A stretch of 13,525 nucleotides of DNA from JBBRLG01 sp038231495 (GTDB lineage Bacteria; Planctomycetota; Planctomycetia; Gemmatales; Gemmataceae). Under the pieces are notes generated by a model that had not been told where the DNA came from, searched no databases, and saw nothing but the letters and a program-made list of their open reading frames with translations. This document shows positions 1 through 6,702 of this stretch, one piece after another (within the stretch, counting starts at the first letter, position 1; every line of letters begins with the position of its first letter). Made by a program: the position numbers and the translations under genes. The DNA is taken from NCBI GenBank assembly GCA_038231495.1, contig JBBRLG010000147.1, positions 1 to 13,525 on the forward strand. The letters run 5' to 3'.

Positions 1-45
1 CGCTGCGCGGCAACCCTGGGCTGTGTTATGTAACCCCTTCGGGGT
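1..45. repeat. Fragment of a dispersed intergenic repeat ending in a CCCC-TTC-GGGG hairpin
   Basis: The window opens inside non-coding sequence that ends in ACCCCTTCGGGGT (33-45), a short perfect hairpin. The preceding text, AACCCTGGGCTGTGTTATG, resembles a motif I recall from intergenic repeats in Planctomycetes and Verrucomicrobia; that is memory, not a search. The rest of 46-203 shows no gene or other structure that I can support. Confidence 0.35.
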
Positions 46-203
46 AAAATACTTATGCCACCTGGCCAACTGACACAGTAGAACTAGAAACGGGCAAAGT
101 GTTGAACCCCACCCTTGCGACGCCGCACCAGGAGGCGGAAGGACTGGGGCAGAAGCTGGAAGTTGATTTGTCGCCCGTCTGAGCAGCTGTGCCGCCTTGC
201 CCG

Positions 204-233
204 TTGACACCCGCCAACGCGCTCGGATAAACT
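204..233 (+). promoter_or_regulatory. Sigma70-type promoter of the PIN toxin-antitoxin operon
   Basis: A perfect -35 hexamer TTGACA lies at 204-209. A -10 candidate follows at 226-231 (GATAAA, 16-bp spacer) or 228-233 (TAAACT, 18-bp spacer), each matching TATAAT at four of six positions. It sits about 30 bp upstream of the antitoxin start, as expected for this kind of operon. Confidence 0.55.
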
Positions 234-251
234 AGGTTAACAAACCAGTTT
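229..251. promoter_or_regulatory. Palindromic operator, likely site of antitoxin autorepression
   Basis: The arms AAACTAGGTT and AACCAGTTT form an inverted repeat with one extra base in the left arm. The palindrome overlaps the -10 region and ends just before the ribosome binding site GAGGAG (253-258). Phd/YefM-type antitoxins usually repress their own operon by binding such palindromes, so the assignment to autoregulation is an inference from family knowledge and position. Confidence 0.5.
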
Positions 252-263
252 AGAGGAGTCGAT

Positions 264-515
264 ATGACCAGTATCGGAACCTTCGCGGCCAAGACCCATC
301 TCACGCAGTTGCTTGGCCGAGTCGCCAAGGGCGAAAAGATTCTCATCACCAATCGCGGGCGACCTGTTGCCATGCTGGTTCCACCGGAACCAGAAAACCG
401 AGTAGACGTCGCGGGCCTCGTCGAGGAAATGCTGCGCGTCCGCGACGAACAGGGGCCGACCTGTGGCAAGGGTCTGACCGTGCGTCAAATGATTGAGGAT
501 GGGCGGCGGTTCTAA
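264..515 (+). CDS. Phd/YefM-family antitoxin
   Basis: This 83-residue protein is the antitoxin of a type II toxin-antitoxin pair. The N-terminal half (residues 1-45) has the Phd/YefM pattern: a TFAAKTHLTQLLGRVAKGE stretch, then ILITNRGRPVAMLVP, which in the family forms the DNA-binding dimer. The C-terminal half is charged and ends in VRQMIEDGRRF; in known pairs this part wraps the toxin. The start is set by GAGGAG five bases upstream of the ATG. The TAA stop shares its last base with the toxin ATG, so the two are translationally coupled. It is likely autoregulated through the palindrome immediately upstream. Confidence 0.9.
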   Translation: MTSIGTFAAKTHLTQLLGRVAKGEKILITNRGRPVAMLVPPEPENRVDVAGLVEEMLRVRDEQGPTCGKGLTVRQMIEDGRRF

Positions 516-961
516 TGGCACGCAGCCGCGCCAAGGCGGTCGCCCGTACGCGCTTCGTACTCGACTGCTCAGTGGTACTCGCTTGGTACTTCGCCGACGA
601 GACGGACCGGTACGCCGATGCGGTGGCGGCGGCGCTGCCAAACGCTACCGCGCTCGTGCCGTCCCTTTTTCACCTGGAACTCGCCAACATCCTCGTTGTC
701 GGCGAACGGCGCAAGCGCAGCACCGAGGCCCAAGCCACGGCCTTCCTCGTGCGCCCGGCCGCGTTGCCGATCGGCGTTGACGGCCAAACGGTTGCCCGGG
801 CCTGGTCGGACATTATCGCGTTGGCCCGTTCCCACGGTCTATCGACCTACGATGCCGCTTATTTGGAACTCGCCGCGAGAGAATCGTTGCCGCTCGCCAC
901 GCTCGATGACAAGCTCGAAGCCGCCGCGAAAGCCGTCGGCATCGCGCGGTTCAAGCCGTGA
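515..961 (+). CDS. vapC: VapC-type PIN-domain ribonuclease toxin
   Basis: This 148-residue PIN-domain protein is the predicted toxin partner of the antitoxin just upstream. PIN toxins are Mg2+-dependent endoribonucleases, usually cutting tRNA or rRNA. The acidic active-site set is visible: D17 in FVLDCSVVLAW, E55 in FHLELANIL, D113 in STYDAAYLELA, and D131/D132 in LATLDDKL. All are in the expected order and spacing, so the protein looks intact. The ATG overlaps the antitoxin stop by one base (TAATG), which is typical of this operon type. The target RNA cannot be read from the sequence. Confidence 0.92.
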   Translation: MARSRAKAVARTRFVLDCSVVLAWYFADETDRYADAVAAALPNATALVPSLFHLELANILVVGERRKRSTEAQATAFLVRPAALPIGVDGQTVARAWSDIIALARSHGLSTYDAAYLELAARESLPLATLDDKLEAAAKAVGIARFKP

Positions 962-989
962 TCCGATGGCAGACTAGGAATGACACCGT

Positions 990-1038
990 GGAAGATTCAA
1001 AGGCGGGAAGATTCAAAGGGGTCGAAGTTTCAATGGGG
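990..1038 (+). repeat. Short direct repeats of GGAAGATTCAAAGG
   Basis: GGAAGATTCAAAGG occurs at 990-1003 and again at 1006-1019, and a degenerate third copy (GAAGTTTCAATGGGG) lies at 1024-1038. They fill the junction between the PIN toxin gene and the convergent small gene. The following text, GGGGTCGGGAG, resembles a motif I recall near REP-associated transposase genes, so this may be remnant mobile DNA; no transposase is present here. Confidence 0.4.
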
Positions 1039-1296
1039 TCGGGAGTAAATTCTGGGATTGACTTCCGAAGCCTTTAATTCTCGCCGGGTAGCATCACCTC
1101 GAAGCGCCGCCATCTGGTGCTCATAGGTGGCTTTTCCCTTCACCGAATAGGGGATGTTCTGCGAAGCCAACGCTTCCAGAGCGGCCTCGGGAACGATGTG
1201 CAGGCCGCCCCGCAGCACCTTGCCGGAAAAGCGCCCGACCAGGAAGGCGAGGCCTTTGATTTCGGTTTCCCGATCCGCGAATTGAATCAACACCAT
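1030..1296 (-). CDS. Small hypothetical protein, 88 residues
   Basis: I do not recognise this protein. It reads as a real gene because a strong ribosome binding site (GGGAGGG) lies about six bases before the ATG. The sequence contains a compact conserved-looking core around FLVGRFSGKVLRGGLHIVPE and ALASQNIPYSVKGKATYE, with no signal peptide or membrane segment. It is convergent with the PIN toxin gene on one side and divergent from the HEPN gene on the other, with about 190 bp between the divergent starts. Its small size and the setting would fit a toxin-antitoxin component or regulator, but no motif shows that. Confidence 0.55.
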   Translation of the reverse strand: MVLIQFADRETEIKGLAFLVGRFSGKVLRGGLHIVPEAALEALASQNIPYSVKGKATYEHQMAALRGDATRRELKASEVNPRIYSRPH

Positions 1297-1489
1297 GGTC
1301 GTCCCTCCCGAACAAGCTCTCCGCGCCCCACTTCACTCCCCAGCCTACCAGAATTTGCTCGTGCAGGGAGTCACTCTCAAGCGCATCAACTTTGCCGACC
1401 AGCTTATGGCACCGGAACGGGTCACTCGGTATCATGGGAATGGCAGGGTCATCAAAGTTCGGCGGCGTTCAATATCGGGAGGCGCGGGC

Positions 1490-1945
1490 GTGAACCGAGC
1501 CGAGTTGCAGGTGATGGCCGAAGAGCGGGTCAAGGACTCCAAAGCCCTCCTCGATGGCGGCCGCTGGGAGTTTGCTTACTACGCGGCTGGGTATGCCGTT
1601 GAGTGCGCCCTGAAGGCTTGCCTGCTGGCCCGGATGATCCACACGGCATGGGTCTTTCAGGAGAAATGGGAGGCGAAGGCATGCCTCACGCACGACTTCG
1701 GGAAACGGATCGACCTTGCCGGCCTGCGCGACGAGTTGAACAATAAGCTCGCCACCACCGCCGCGGCCGCGACACCGCAGGGGGAATCGCCCGTGGGCGC
1801 GTTTGTGGGTTACTGGGCAACGGTACTCCGCTGGAAGGTTGAAAGCCGCTATCAACCAACAACGGAGGCAGAAGCCCGCCGGCTATTTGAGGCCATTACG
1901 CATGACCCGGATGGGGTGTTGTCGTGGATCAAGACCTTCTGGTAG
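1490..1945 (+). CDS. HEPN-domain protein
   Basis: This 151-residue all-helical protein resembles HEPN-domain proteins. The first helices carry ELQVMAEERVKDSKALL and then AYYAAGYAVECALKACLLAR, the characteristic second-helix pattern. LTHDF (67-71) and WKVESRYQP (115-123) follow, as in many stand-alone HEPN proteins. I do not see a clear R-x(4-6)-H catalytic motif, so RNase activity is uncertain. The start is GTG at 1490, chosen because GGGAGG (1477-1482) is seven bases upstream and the family homology begins there; the frame stays open to an ATG at 1295, but that stretch looks non-coding. The last 22 bases overlap the next gene. HEPN proteins commonly partner a nucleotidyltransferase, but the partner here is not one. 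Confidence 0.75.
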   Translation: MNRAELQVMAEERVKDSKALLDGGRWEFAYYAAGYAVECALKACLLARMIHTAWVFQEKWEAKACLTHDFGKRIDLAGLRDELNNKLATTAAAATPQGESPVGAFVGYWATVLRWKVESRYQPTTEAEARRLFEAITHDPDGVLSWIKTFW

Positions 1946-2538
1946 ACGACCGAATTGACGACGGCGAGAAAGTGCTTAGCCTGCTCGTCCGATCCGGCTT
2001 TGATGTCGCAGTGGCATTTTGGCTGCAAATGAGCGAGGACAGTTCGTGGTACCTTTACATCGCCTCGAACGCGGTTAATCCAGGGCGTGTTGGCGATGCC
2101 TACCGGACGCTTTATGCGTGCCTCACCAAAATCCCAAACAATTCCGTAGCCATTTCAGAAGTGATGATGGTCCCTGCGTCCGACCCGATTGCCAGGGCGG
2201 CGCTGGCACTACGTGATCGCAAGCCGGAGTGGCTGCCGGTGCGTTATCAGGGGAAACGCCTGGGCGATCAGCCCATTGAAGAAGCTTATATCTACCCCAA
2301 GACGGGGCCGATGACCCGTGACGACGTACTGCAAACGGTGATCGCGCTCTTGAAACGCGGCGGACGCGCCCAATCCTTGAACTTCACCTTCGCTGACGGA
2401 AGCAACAAGCAAGCGATCCCCGTTGGCGTTCAGCTGCCAACGCACGGGCCAAGCCGCCGGCTTCAGATTGTGCTCCTTGATGCCAGCACTGGTCAAACCC
2501 AAGCCGTAGCGGCGGATGAAGTTACCAATATCCAGTAA
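1924..2538 (+). CDS. Unknown protein overlapping and probably coupled to the HEPN gene
   Basis: This 204-residue protein starts at GTG 1924, inside the last codons of the HEPN gene in another frame, which implies translational coupling and a joint role. I do not recognise the family. The N-terminal part (about 1-105) has alternating helix and strand character (VAVAFWLQM, WYLYIASNAV, AYRTLYACLTKI). The middle carries WLPVRYQGKRLG and EEAYIYPKTGPMTRDDVLQ. The last 60 residues look beta-rich and end in VAADEVTNIQ. No nucleotidyltransferase GS...DxD motif, zinc ligands or membrane segments are visible. It occupies the place where a HEPN partner (antitoxin or MNT protein) is often found. Confidence 0.7.
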   Translation: MDQDLLVDDRIDDGEKVLSLLVRSGFDVAVAFWLQMSEDSSWYLYIASNAVNPGRVGDAYRTLYACLTKIPNNSVAISEVMMVPASDPIARAALALRDRKPEWLPVRYQGKRLGDQPIEEAYIYPKTGPMTRDDVLQTVIALLKRGGRAQSLNFTFADGSNKQAIPVGVQLPTHGPSRRLQIVLLDASTGQTQAVAADEVTNIQ

Positions 2539-2639
2539 TCTCTTTTGTCTTCTATTCCCCGTCCCCTAGCCACGGCTTAATTTTGACCAAAGGTTTCCAA
2601 AGGCGAAGGGAAATACTCCGGAGGTGGACTGGGGGTGCC

Positions 2640-2717
2640 GGGTGCCATGCTTTCGCGGCCAGTCCGAGACGGATTCTGTCATCGCAGGGAAACAGGCCGC
2701 GAAAGCATGCGGGCACC
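2640..2717. repeat. Palindromic repeat, copy A
   Basis: The left arm contains GGTGCC followed by ATGCTTTCGCGGCC (ends 2660), and the right arm contains GGCCGCGAAAGCAT followed by GGCACC-like sequence (2695-2717). The 14-bp core is perfectly complementary. The loop of about 34 bases holds ATTCTGTCATCG, similar to the loops of the other copies, so the unit is a directional element of about 80 bp and not just two arms. Confidence 0.85.
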
Positions 2718-2760
2718 GACAAGCTGGCACCTGGAAGAAAGGCTCAGTTTGGCGGCGGAC

Positions 2761-2831
2761 GCATGCTTTCGCGGCCAGCCCGTTTTGGAGGACAATACGC
2801 ACCTGTGAAGGGCCGCGAAAGCATGGCACCC
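2761..2831. repeat. Palindromic repeat, copy B
   Basis: The left arm is GCATGCTTTCGCGGCC (2761-2776). The right arm is GGCCGCGAAAGCATGGCACC plus C (2811-2831). It is inverted relative to copy A, as judged by which arm carries the intact GGCACC extension and by the loop text (GGAGGACAATACG on this strand). It ends 73 bp before the AlbA_2 start codon. Confidence 0.85.
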
Positions 2832-2903
2832 GGCGTCAGAATCCGCTTGAGCAGGAAAGTATGCTGGCCGGTCCCCTTGACGAAGTACTACCTGGAGTGG
2901 TCC

Positions 2904-4082
2904 ATGATTAGCAAGCCGTTTGACGCCATCCGCACGAGCGACATCGAGGCCCTCGTTACGAACGAGGTGAAGGAGGGCCGTACCATTGAGTACAAGCAGT
3001 CGCTGCCCACGCACGTGGACAAGGACAAAAAGGAGTTCCTTGCGGACGTGTCCAGCTTCGCCAATGCTGCTGGCGGGGACCTACTCTACGGCGTGGTCGA
3101 GAAGCGGGACGCGGCCAATAACCAAACCGGGGTGCCCGTGAGCGTGCCCGGAATTGCTGCAATCATTGTCGAGCTGGAGGTTGCACGGCTGGATAACATG
3201 ATCCGAACTGGCAGCGGGCCCCGTATCGCGGGTGTCCGCATCGGTGCCGTCGACGGCTTTGCTAGCGGGCCTGTTCTGCATGTACGAGTCCCCAAAAGCT
3301 TCAACGCTCCTCACATGGTCACATTTCAAGACCACACGCGGTTTTACTCGCGAAACAACGTCGGTAAGTACCCGCTCGACGTTGGCGAGATCCGGTCCGC
3401 TTTCGCCCTGTCCGAGAGCATGCCCGAGAAAATTCGCCAGTTCCGCAATGAACGTCTCGCCGCCATTGTTGCGGATGAAACGCCGGTGCCCCTACCTCCC
3501 CGGCACGTGCGGTTTGTCCTGCATCTCCTGCCAATCATCTCGCTCGATAGGAACACTCGTGTTGACGTATCGGCAATGGTGCATACCCAAGCCCTGCGGC
3601 CGATCGGGGCCAGTCAAGGCTTTACTGGGCGTCATAACCTTGATGGGTTCGTTTCCTACTTCAAATTCGACCGTGCAGCGGTTGGCATCAGTTACATCCA
3701 GTTGTTCCGTAACGGTATCCTGGAAGCTGTGGAAGGTGGCGTGACAGAGTTTGCCACACCGCAAACAAACTTGCTTAACTTCGACTACTATGAACAGGAA
3801 CTGTTGGCGTCAGTTAAGGCGTATTTGAGAGTGTTAAAAGAACTATCTATTCAACCGCCCGTCTGCGTCATGTTCAGCGTCATAGGGGTGAAAGGGTATG
3901 GCTTGGCTACGAGAGAACAAAGCGTTCGATTTCAGCGGCCCGGTTTTGACCGAGATGTGCTCCTCTTACCCGACGTGCTGGTCGAGGATCTCGACCAACC
4001 GGCGGAGGCAGTCTTGCAGCCGATCGTTGACGCCCTCTGGCAAGCAAGCGGCTGGCCAGGCAAACCGAACCCGCGAGCGTAA
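2904..4082 (+). CDS. AlbA_2 (Schlafen-type) domain ATP-binding-family protein
   Basis: This 392-residue protein begins with an AlbA_2/Schlafen-like domain. EGRTIEYKQSLP (24-35), then KKEFLADVSSFANAAGGDLLYGV (43-64), is the family signature, and a FYSRNNVGKYPLD stretch closes the domain near residue 150. The remaining 240 or so residues (FVLHLLPIISL..., a beta/alpha mix) are not assigned. AlbA_2 proteins in bacteria occur as putative nucleic-acid-linked regulators and in some defence loci, so the role here is uncertain. The ATG at 2904 is preferred because GGAG (2893-2896) precedes it by seven bases and the signature starts about 24 residues in. The gene stands alone and is bracketed by paired palindromic repeats. 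Confidence 0.85.
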   Translation: MISKPFDAIRTSDIEALVTNEVKEGRTIEYKQSLPTHVDKDKKEFLADVSSFANAAGGDLLYGVVEKRDAANNQTGVPVSVPGIAAIIVELEVARLDNMIRTGSGPRIAGVRIGAVDGFASGPVLHVRVPKSFNAPHMVTFQDHTRFYSRNNVGKYPLDVGEIRSAFALSESMPEKIRQFRNERLAAIVADETPVPLPPRHVRFVLHLLPIISLDRNTRVDVSAMVHTQALRPIGASQGFTGRHNLDGFVSYFKFDRAAVGISYIQLFRNGILEAVEGGVTEFATPQTNLLNFDYYEQELLASVKAYLRVLKELSIQPPVCVMFSVIGVKGYGLATREQSVRFQRPGFDRDVLLLPDVLVEDLDQPAEAVLQPIVDALWQASGWPGKPNPRA

Positions 4083-4123
4083 CGGCATTTGGACGAACTG
4101 GGTATCGGCGTCCCCCATCCGCC

Positions 4124-4193
4124 GGGTGCCATGCTTTCGCGGCCTTCGGGGATATGTTTTATCGTCAAAACCGTGCCGGACCGCGAAAGCATG
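4124..4193. repeat. Palindromic repeat, copy C
   Basis: The left arm (4124-4144) repeats GGTGCC and ATGCTTTCGCGGCC exactly as in copy A. The right arm (4178-4193) is GGACCGCGAAAGCATG, with one change in the core. The loop includes TATGTTTTATCGTCAAAAC, which matches the conserved loop pattern. It begins 42 bp after the AlbA_2 stop codon. Confidence 0.85.
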
Positions 4194-4207
4194 ACGGGCC
4201 GGAGCGA

Positions 4208-4276
4208 CATGCTTTCGCCGCCCAGGTGCCTACGGAAGACGTGGCCTGTTTCGGAGGGGCCGCGATAGCATGGCAC
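4208..4276. repeat. Palindromic repeat, copy D (diverged)
   Basis: The left arm CATGCTTTCGCCGCC (4208-4222) has one mismatch to the family core, and the right arm GGGGCCGCGATAGCATGGCAC (4256-4276) has another. It is the most eroded of the four full copies and ends only 9 bp from the stop codon of the convergent 122-residue gene. Confidence 0.75.
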
Positions 4277-4284
4277 ACTGAGAC

Positions 4285-4653
4285 CTAAATCGCGTCAAAA
4301 AGCCGCTCGATCCGTGCGAGTAACTCCTCGTCCGTGATCTTGCGGCGGCTGCCATACTGCTGCATGTGCCGAATCAACTCTTGCTTGATTTCATCGATCT
4401 TTGGCTGGCCAAAGCGCTGGCGGCAGACGGTCAGCACGCCGCGGACTTTCTTCTTTCTCGCCTCATGGCCGGTCGCTTCGGTGATTGCCGTAACCGCGAT
4501 CCACGCGGCAAGGCCGCCGACATCGGGTTTAACGCTTAATTGCTCAATCTGCCCCTCGTCCACAAGGACTCCTGGGCCGGGAATCGCCGGTACTTCCCAT
4601 TCGGCAAGCATTTCAATTGCGGCCGCGTGTACGACGCGATTTGGCTTACTCAT
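4285..4653 (-). CDS. Hypothetical protein, 122 residues
   Basis: I do not recognise this protein. The start is supported by GGTGAGG ending seven bases before the ATG. It reads as mostly helical: a helix around VVHAAAIEMLAEW, a small hydrophobic stretch GLAAWIAVTAITEATG (46-61), a basic patch ARKKKVR (65-71), and a charged C-terminal helix EELLARIERLFDAI. The hydrophobic stretch is too short and polar to be a confident membrane segment. It is convergent with the AlbA_2 gene and divergent from the JAB-led cluster, sharing a 296-bp upstream region with it. A DNA-binding or regulatory role is possible but not shown. Confidence 0.55.
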   Translation of the reverse strand: MSKPNRVVHAAAIEMLAEWEVPAIPGPGVLVDEGQIEQLSVKPDVGGLAAWIAVTAITEATGHEARKKKVRGVLTVCRQRFGQPKIDEIKQELIRHMQQYGSRRKITDEELLARIERLFDAI

Positions 4654-4949
4654 TGCTTGACCTCACCTTCAGGAACTGCTGTTGCTATGCCAGTTTTTGA
4701 TCGTAACGCACCGGCCGCAGGTTGTCTATCCGCGGGTGCTTCTGAACAAGCCGACGCTGCGCCGCACAACGCCTTTTCCCTCGCTGCTGCGCTTTACTCC
4801 GTTCAGACTCAGGGGTATGATGGGGACAGGAGTGGAGAAGGCGAAGCAGTTCCTCTTCCCTTACCGGACGTGACCACGCTCCGCCGCACTTTCTTCGGGC
4901 AACGGGTTCGCCCAACAGCCGCCGTCCTTGCGGGAGTACGTGCCGACTC
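4654..4949. other. Divergent upstream region of the ubiquitin-like cluster
   Basis: These 296 bp separate the 122-residue minus-strand gene from the JAB gene. They should hold the promoter for the five-gene cluster. I found no strong sigma70 pair; TTGACC at 4657-4662 has no well-spaced -10. Open frames across it have no family resemblance or ribosome binding site that I trust. Confidence 0.4.
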
Positions 4950-5909
4950 ATGTTGCAGGCCCTCCTAAGCACGACGCGCGGATTGCTCAACGATTTCATG
5001 CGGTCGTGGCACCGTCCCAAACCGGTGCCGCCACCGAGCCGTGAAGTCGTGCCGCCGGTTGCCACGAACTATGTGCCCCTCCGGCGTGTCCTGATTACCG
5101 ACGAGGTCGGGCGCACACTCTTTGAAGAATACTCCGGCCACCGCGCGGCCGAGCGCGGCGATGAGGAAACCGGCTGGGTACTTCTGGGCCGGCGCGAGGC
5201 CAACGAGGCGATTGTCCTGGCCACCTTGCCCGCCGGCAGCGAGAGCGATGCGGGTGTCGCGCACATCCGGTTCAACAGCACCGGGCAGGCGATTGCCAGC
5301 AGCATTGTGCGGCAACAGGACCGCCGGTTGACGACTTTGGGCATCGTCCACACGCACCCCGGCAGCCTGCGCCATCCTAGCGACGGCGACTTCCGCGGCG
5401 ACCGTCATTGGGTACAGAAATTGCGGGGCAAAGAGGGGGTTTTCGGCATCGGCACCGCGGACGGGCAGCCGGTCAACGGTTCGGCGTTCGCGTATCAGCC
5501 CAAGGCCCACGTGCAGTGTCTCGGCGAATTGCGGTTCTCGTGGTACGCCCTGGGGCATGGCGACGGCAACTATCGCCCGCTGCCCGTCGAGTTGACGATC
5601 GGCCCCGACCTCGCCCGGCCGCTGCACGCGATCTGGCCGATCGTTGAGGAACACGCCGAGCAACTCGAACGCCTCTATCGGCAACAGGCGAACGTTCGGT
5701 TTGAAGTGCTGAGTGACGCCGGCAACCCGGGGCTGAGCCTGACCATACCGCTGGCGGCGAGCGGCGAGTCGGTGCGGGTGTTGCTCCGCCGGAAGGAAGT
5801 GTGCTATTACCTGGTGCGTGGCGACCAGATGTTACGGGCCGATTGTACCGACGAGTGTGTGGACCGCGGCGTCTACTTGATGCTGGCGGAGCTGGCCTCG
5901 CAGGCTTGA
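4950..5909 (+). CDS. JAB/JAMM-domain metallopeptidase (deubiquitinase-like)
   Basis: This 319-residue protein has a complete JAMM zinc-peptidase site. E72 lies in EETGWVLLG, and HTHPGSLRHPSDGD gives H134, H136, S144 and D147 in the exact H-x-H-P-x6-S-x2-D pattern. In eukaryotes this fold removes ubiquitin; in bacterial ubiquitin-like clusters it processes or removes the modifier. Residues 1-45 form a proline-rich leader with no clear signal peptide. Residues 160-319 are an extra unassigned C-terminal part containing a helix (WPIVEEHAEQLERLYRQQ) and a beta-rich end. The ATG at 4950 has a weak, rather distant GGGAG; an ATG at 4998 is the alternative. It is the first gene of a co-directional cluster with E2-like and E1-like genes, which supports the deubiquitinase-like reading. 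Confidence 0.88.
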   Translation: MLQALLSTTRGLLNDFMRSWHRPKPVPPPSREVVPPVATNYVPLRRVLITDEVGRTLFEEYSGHRAAERGDEETGWVLLGRREANEAIVLATLPAGSESDAGVAHIRFNSTGQAIASSIVRQQDRRLTTLGIVHTHPGSLRHPSDGDFRGDRHWVQKLRGKEGVFGIGTADGQPVNGSAFAYQPKAHVQCLGELRFSWYALGHGDGNYRPLPVELTIGPDLARPLHAIWPIVEEHAEQLERLYRQQANVRFEVLSDAGNPGLSLTIPLAASGESVRVLLRRKEVCYYLVRGDQMLRADCTDECVDRGVYLMLAELASQA

Positions 5910-5978
5910 ACGGTAAGACGATCCGACCGCGTGGCCGGAGTTTCCTTGTTCCCTTCATTGCAAGAAGGAGAGGTTCTC

Positions 5979-6161
5979 ATGGACTTCCGCCCCCTGAACG
6001 ATGTCGAACGGCGGCAGCTGATTAACGCCCTGCGCGGCAACGCGGAAAGCGACCGCGCCATCCTCATAGATCGTCGCGACACCAGCTTCCTGGGCACGAG
6101 CGACGAAGTGCCCGACGAAGAGGTCATCAACGCCATCAAGTCGGTGCCCTGCCACTATTGA
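5979..6161 (+). CDS. Small unknown protein of the JAB-E2-E1 cluster, 60 residues
   Basis: This short gene has a clear ribosome binding site (AAGGAGAG ending about eight bases before the ATG) and lies between the JAB and E2-like genes. The protein has a likely helix (NDVERRQLINALRG), a short strand-like AILIDRR, and a second helix (DEEVINAIKSV), and ends in PCHY. At 60 residues, with no terminal Gly-Gly, it does not look like a ubiquitin-fold modifier. The position where a modifier would be expected makes it the obvious candidate for a substrate, adaptor or unusual modifier, but that is inference. An upstream in-frame ATG at 5931 is rejected because it lacks a binding site. Confidence 0.65.
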   Translation: MDFRPLNDVERRQLINALRGNAESDRAILIDRRDTSFLGTSDEVPDEEVINAIKSVPCHY

Positions 6162-6163
6162 GG

Positions 6164-6258
<95 letters not shown>

Positions 6259-6265
6259 CTAGGCT

Positions 6266-6691
6266 ATGAGTCTCCTCGACAGTGAAGCCGGCAAGCGACG
6301 GTTGCTTACGGTCGAAATCCCCGTTATCGAGCGCTACAACGAGGGGCGCGAACCCGCGTTTCAGGTGCGGTTGCAGCGCGTCGGCGGGGCGCTCGTCCTG
6401 CGCTACTGTCTCAAACCGGGACACAACGTGTATCACCTCGAAACACGGTTGGCGTCCAGCTACCCGACCGTGCCGCCCGAAACGCGCGTCCTCACGGCAC
6501 TCAAACATTGTCCGCACCTGCTGGAAGGACAGACGATGTGCCTGTGGCGGCAGGGCAGCACGCGGACCACGAGCCGCTGGGATCCGGCACAGTTTACCTG
6601 CGTGTTCGCGATCCAGGCGGCGTGGCGCTGGCTGGCGTGCTACGAAATCTGGTACGATACGGGGGAGTGGCCTTTGCCGGAAGCCAAGTGA
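6266..6691 (+). CDS. E2-like (UBC-fold) ubiquitin-conjugating protein
   Basis: This 141-residue protein matches the pattern of bacterial E2-like proteins. The order is: beta strands (FQVRLQRVGGALVLRYCL), then YHLETRLASSYPTVPPETRV (56-75) like the E2 beta4/proline loop, HCPHLLEGQTMCLW (81-94) with C92 as the likely catalytic cysteine, and W105/P107. A C-terminal helix WLACYEIWYDTGEWP (122-136) follows, typical of bacterial E2 and CBASS-type E2 domains. An E2 accepts the activated modifier as a thioester and passes it to a target. The only usable start is ATG 6266, which has no good ribosome binding site and follows a large hairpin. The E1-like gene is next, 72 bp away. Confidence 0.82.
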   Translation: MSLLDSEAGKRRLLTVEIPVIERYNEGREPAFQVRLQRVGGALVLRYCLKPGHNVYHLETRLASSYPTVPPETRVLTALKHCPHLLEGQTMCLWRQGSTRTTSRWDPAQFTCVFAIQAAWRWLACYEIWYDTGEWPLPEAK

Positions 6692-6702
6692 GGTTGCAGG
6701 TG

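Larger units (their letters stand above)
2539..2903. other. Intergenic region carrying two palindromic repeats
   Basis: The 365 bp between the 204-residue gene and the AlbA_2 gene hold two copies of the ATGCTTTCGCGGCC palindrome, listed separately. An open frame runs through it into the AlbA_2 gene, but its translation is simply the repeats. I see no further gene or recognisable promoter. Confidence 0.6.

Noticed and set aside
1295..1489. ATG start at 1295 for the HEPN protein
   Set aside because: The extra 65 residues look non-coding, and GTG 1490 has a strong ribosome binding site.
2583..2903. N-terminal extension of the AlbA_2 protein
   Set aside because: The extra 107 codons are translated palindromic repeats, and a good ribosome binding site precedes the ATG at 2904.
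4540..4968. Open frame of 142 codons spanning the divergent upstream region
   Set aside because: It overlaps the 122-residue minus-strand gene, has no good start site and shows no recognisable family.
4965..5684. Open frame of 239 codons on the minus strand
   Set aside because: It is antisense to the JAB gene with its intact JAMM motif.
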